Shown here one piece after another: positions 7,532 to 8,416 of a stretch of 8,416 nucleotides of DNA. The translations under genes and the position numbers were made by a program. Each line of letters starts with the position of its first letter. Positions within the stretch are counted from its first letter, which is position 1. Origin of the DNA: Bacteroidales bacterium (GTDB lineage Bacteria; Bacteroidota; Bacteroidia; Bacteroidales; B18-G4); the NCBI GenBank assembly GCA_023145125.1, contig JAGLEK010000427.1, positions 1 through 8,416 on the forward strand, written 5' to 3'. The notes beneath the pieces are model-generated. The model was not told where the DNA came from. It worked only from the letters and a program-made list of their open reading frames with translations, and made no database searches.

Positions 7532-7561
7532 CCTCACAGGTCCGGGACCATTGAGGTCATT
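7527..7561. terminator. Palindromic terminator between convergent genes, containing both stop codons
   Basis: The arms AATGACCTCA (7527-7536) and TGAGGTCATT (7552-7561) are perfect 10-bp inverted repeats. Inside them GGTC (7539-7542) and GACC (7546-7549) continue the stem across a 2x2 internal loop, ending in a CGG loop. For the leftward lipoprotein transcript the stem is followed by TTTTT, giving a standard intrinsic terminator. For the rightward tsaD-reductase transcript only TT follows, so termination should be weaker. The TGA of each gene lies within its own arm. Confidence 0.8.
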
Positions 7562-8399
7562 CCATTGGCATAAATCTCTCTTCCTCTTTGGCTGTCCCCA
7601 GGTACTTTTTCTGCCGGTTATAATGATAAAATATTTTCGACCTGTCCCTGTCTTCTTCCAGCATCCGCTTATCAATGTATTTATTCAGCAGGTAATCGAA
7701 GGTATAACCGGCATAAAGGTGGGCTGCCAGTGCCCCCAGCTTATAGATCTCATCCACCAGCATTGTATCGATATCATAACGAAACTGCACCTTATCGGTA
7801 AAGTAGTAGTATTTGAAAAAGCCATCGAGCTCATCAGTCAGGTAGTGACTCGCAAAGAACATAGCCTTATCCTCTTCTTCATTCACCCTGCTGATCTCAA
7901 ACCATGAATTAAGGTTAATGGCGTTGAGGTCGATCACTTCATGGTAAAGATACTCGCCAAATTGCTCCTCTTCCTTGATGGGCATCACATACTCCTCCAG
8001 TTCAAGCTGAGCAATATGCACAATAAAGGAACTGGCTTTTCCCGACAGGAAAGAAAGTAAAGAATCTTCCCCGTAAACCTTAAAGCCCAGTTCCGACATC
8101 TCAGCATTGTAATTACTCATGTAATAATCCAGAAAGAGCGAATCAGAAAGATACTTCAGGTAAAGGCTATTCTCAAAAAGCAGGGAGTCCAGTGTCCAGC
8201 TGTCAAGTTCATCAGCGCTGTCGATCTCCCAATCTTTCAATGAAGTTTTAAAAACATAATCCGGTGAGATCACCAGGACTGTCCGTGTCGAGTCATTCGC
8301 GATATATTCTTTTGCGATCTTCCTTTCAGCTGAGCAGGAAGAAATGAATATCAGGAGGCTTACAAATAGCTTTAGGACTTTTATATTATTTATGGACAT
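7557..8399 (-). CDS. Hypothetical lipoprotein, family not recognised
   Basis: This is a 280-residue exported lipoprotein of unknown function. The N-terminus is a clear type II signal: a short basic part with K7 and K10, the hydrophobic core LFVSLLIFIS and the lipobox ISSC with the lipidated cysteine at residue 22, followed by SAERK. The mature part is acidic and rich in aromatic residues and Leu/Asp/Ser, with VLVISPDYVFK (41-51), a helical Leu-rich stretch around 70-120, and a C-terminal segment LGALAAHLYAGYTFDYLLNKYI (221-242, key residues H227, Y229, G231, F234) that looks the most conserved. A basic tail follows at 244-268. No catalytic motif is evident. The ATG at 8399 gives a well-formed signal peptide and is preferred. 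The gene converges on the reductase gene, with 25 bases between the two stops, and is the last gene in view on its strand. Envelope location is well supported; the role is not. Confidence 0.85.
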   Translation of the reverse strand: MSINNIKVLKLFVSLLIFISSCSAERKIAKEYIANDSTRTVLVISPDYVFKTSLKDWEIDSADELDSWTLDSLLFENSLYLKYLSDSLFLDYYMSNYNAEMSELGFKVYGEDSLLSFLSGKASSFIVHIAQLELEEYVMPIKEEEQFGEYLYHEVIDLNAINLNSWFEISRVNEEEDKAMFFASHYLTDELDGFFKYYYFTDKVQFRYDIDTMLVDEIYKLGALAAHLYAGYTFDYLLNKYIDKRMLEEDRDRSKIFYHYNRQKKYLGTAKEEERFMPME

Positions 8400-8401
8400 G
8401 A

Positions 8402-8416
8402 TACTGGATGCTGGAT
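8402..8416. repeat. Two units of a 7-base direct repeat at the window edge
   Basis: On the + strand TACTGGA (8402-8408) and TGCTGGA (8409-8415) are adjacent heptads differing at one position, followed by T at the edge. On the - strand they read as ATCCAGC/ATCCAGT and end only a few bases before the lipoprotein ATG. The array probably continues beyond the window, but only two units can be seen, so chance is not excluded. Confidence 0.45.

Noticed and set aside
7551..7907. A 118-codon open frame on the + strand opposite the lipoprotein gene
   Set aside because: The minus-strand gene has a clear lipoprotein signal and full length, and the + frame has no family features. It is a shadow.

Overview
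The window most likely comes from the chromosome of a Bacteroidota (Bacteroidetes) bacterium, perhaps a Bacteroidales-like or marine relative. The evidence is a very long TamB of the Bacteroidota type divergent from tsaD, a TAnnTTTG-type -7 promoter element in front of tsaD, no clear Shine-Dalgarno sequences, and a small surface-type lipoprotein. Coding density is high: six protein genes and no gap longer than 90 bases. I see no RNA gene, CRISPR array, transposase or origin.

Left region (1-983): two short genes on the + strand in DNA that is clearly more AT-rich than the rest (16 G+C in 541-600 and 19 in 181-240, against 29 in 3001-3060 and 38 in 6001-6060, each out of 60). The first encodes a HicB-type antitoxin with a C-terminal helix-turn-helix; its toxin partner is probably just outside the window. 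The second encodes a small two-helix membrane protein with a likely PH-like tail and a GTG start. This looks like an accessory islet beside core genes. Each spacer that follows a stop codon holds weak nested palindromes.

Central region (984-6494): tamB on the - strand (envelope biogenesis, AsmA/TamB superfamily) and tsaD on the + strand (t6A tRNA modification) diverge from a short shared promoter region. The tamB start is problematic: the basic N-terminal stretch expected before the membrane anchor is open in frame, but it lies upstream of the first ATG/GTG/TTG codon.

Right region (6494-8416): a zinc-less medium-chain reductase, resembling MECR/Etr1-type 2-enoyl thioester reductases, overlaps tsaD by one base and is presumably co-transcribed with it. 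A hypothetical lipoprotein gene converges on it. The two convergent stop codons both lie inside one nearly symmetric palindrome that also looks like a terminator. The right edge carries two units of a 7-base direct repeat directly upstream of the lipoprotein start.

I find no convincing new multi-gene system. The best leads are the stop-codon palindrome, the TamB start, the AT-rich islet with its palindromic spacers, and the heptad repeat at the edge.
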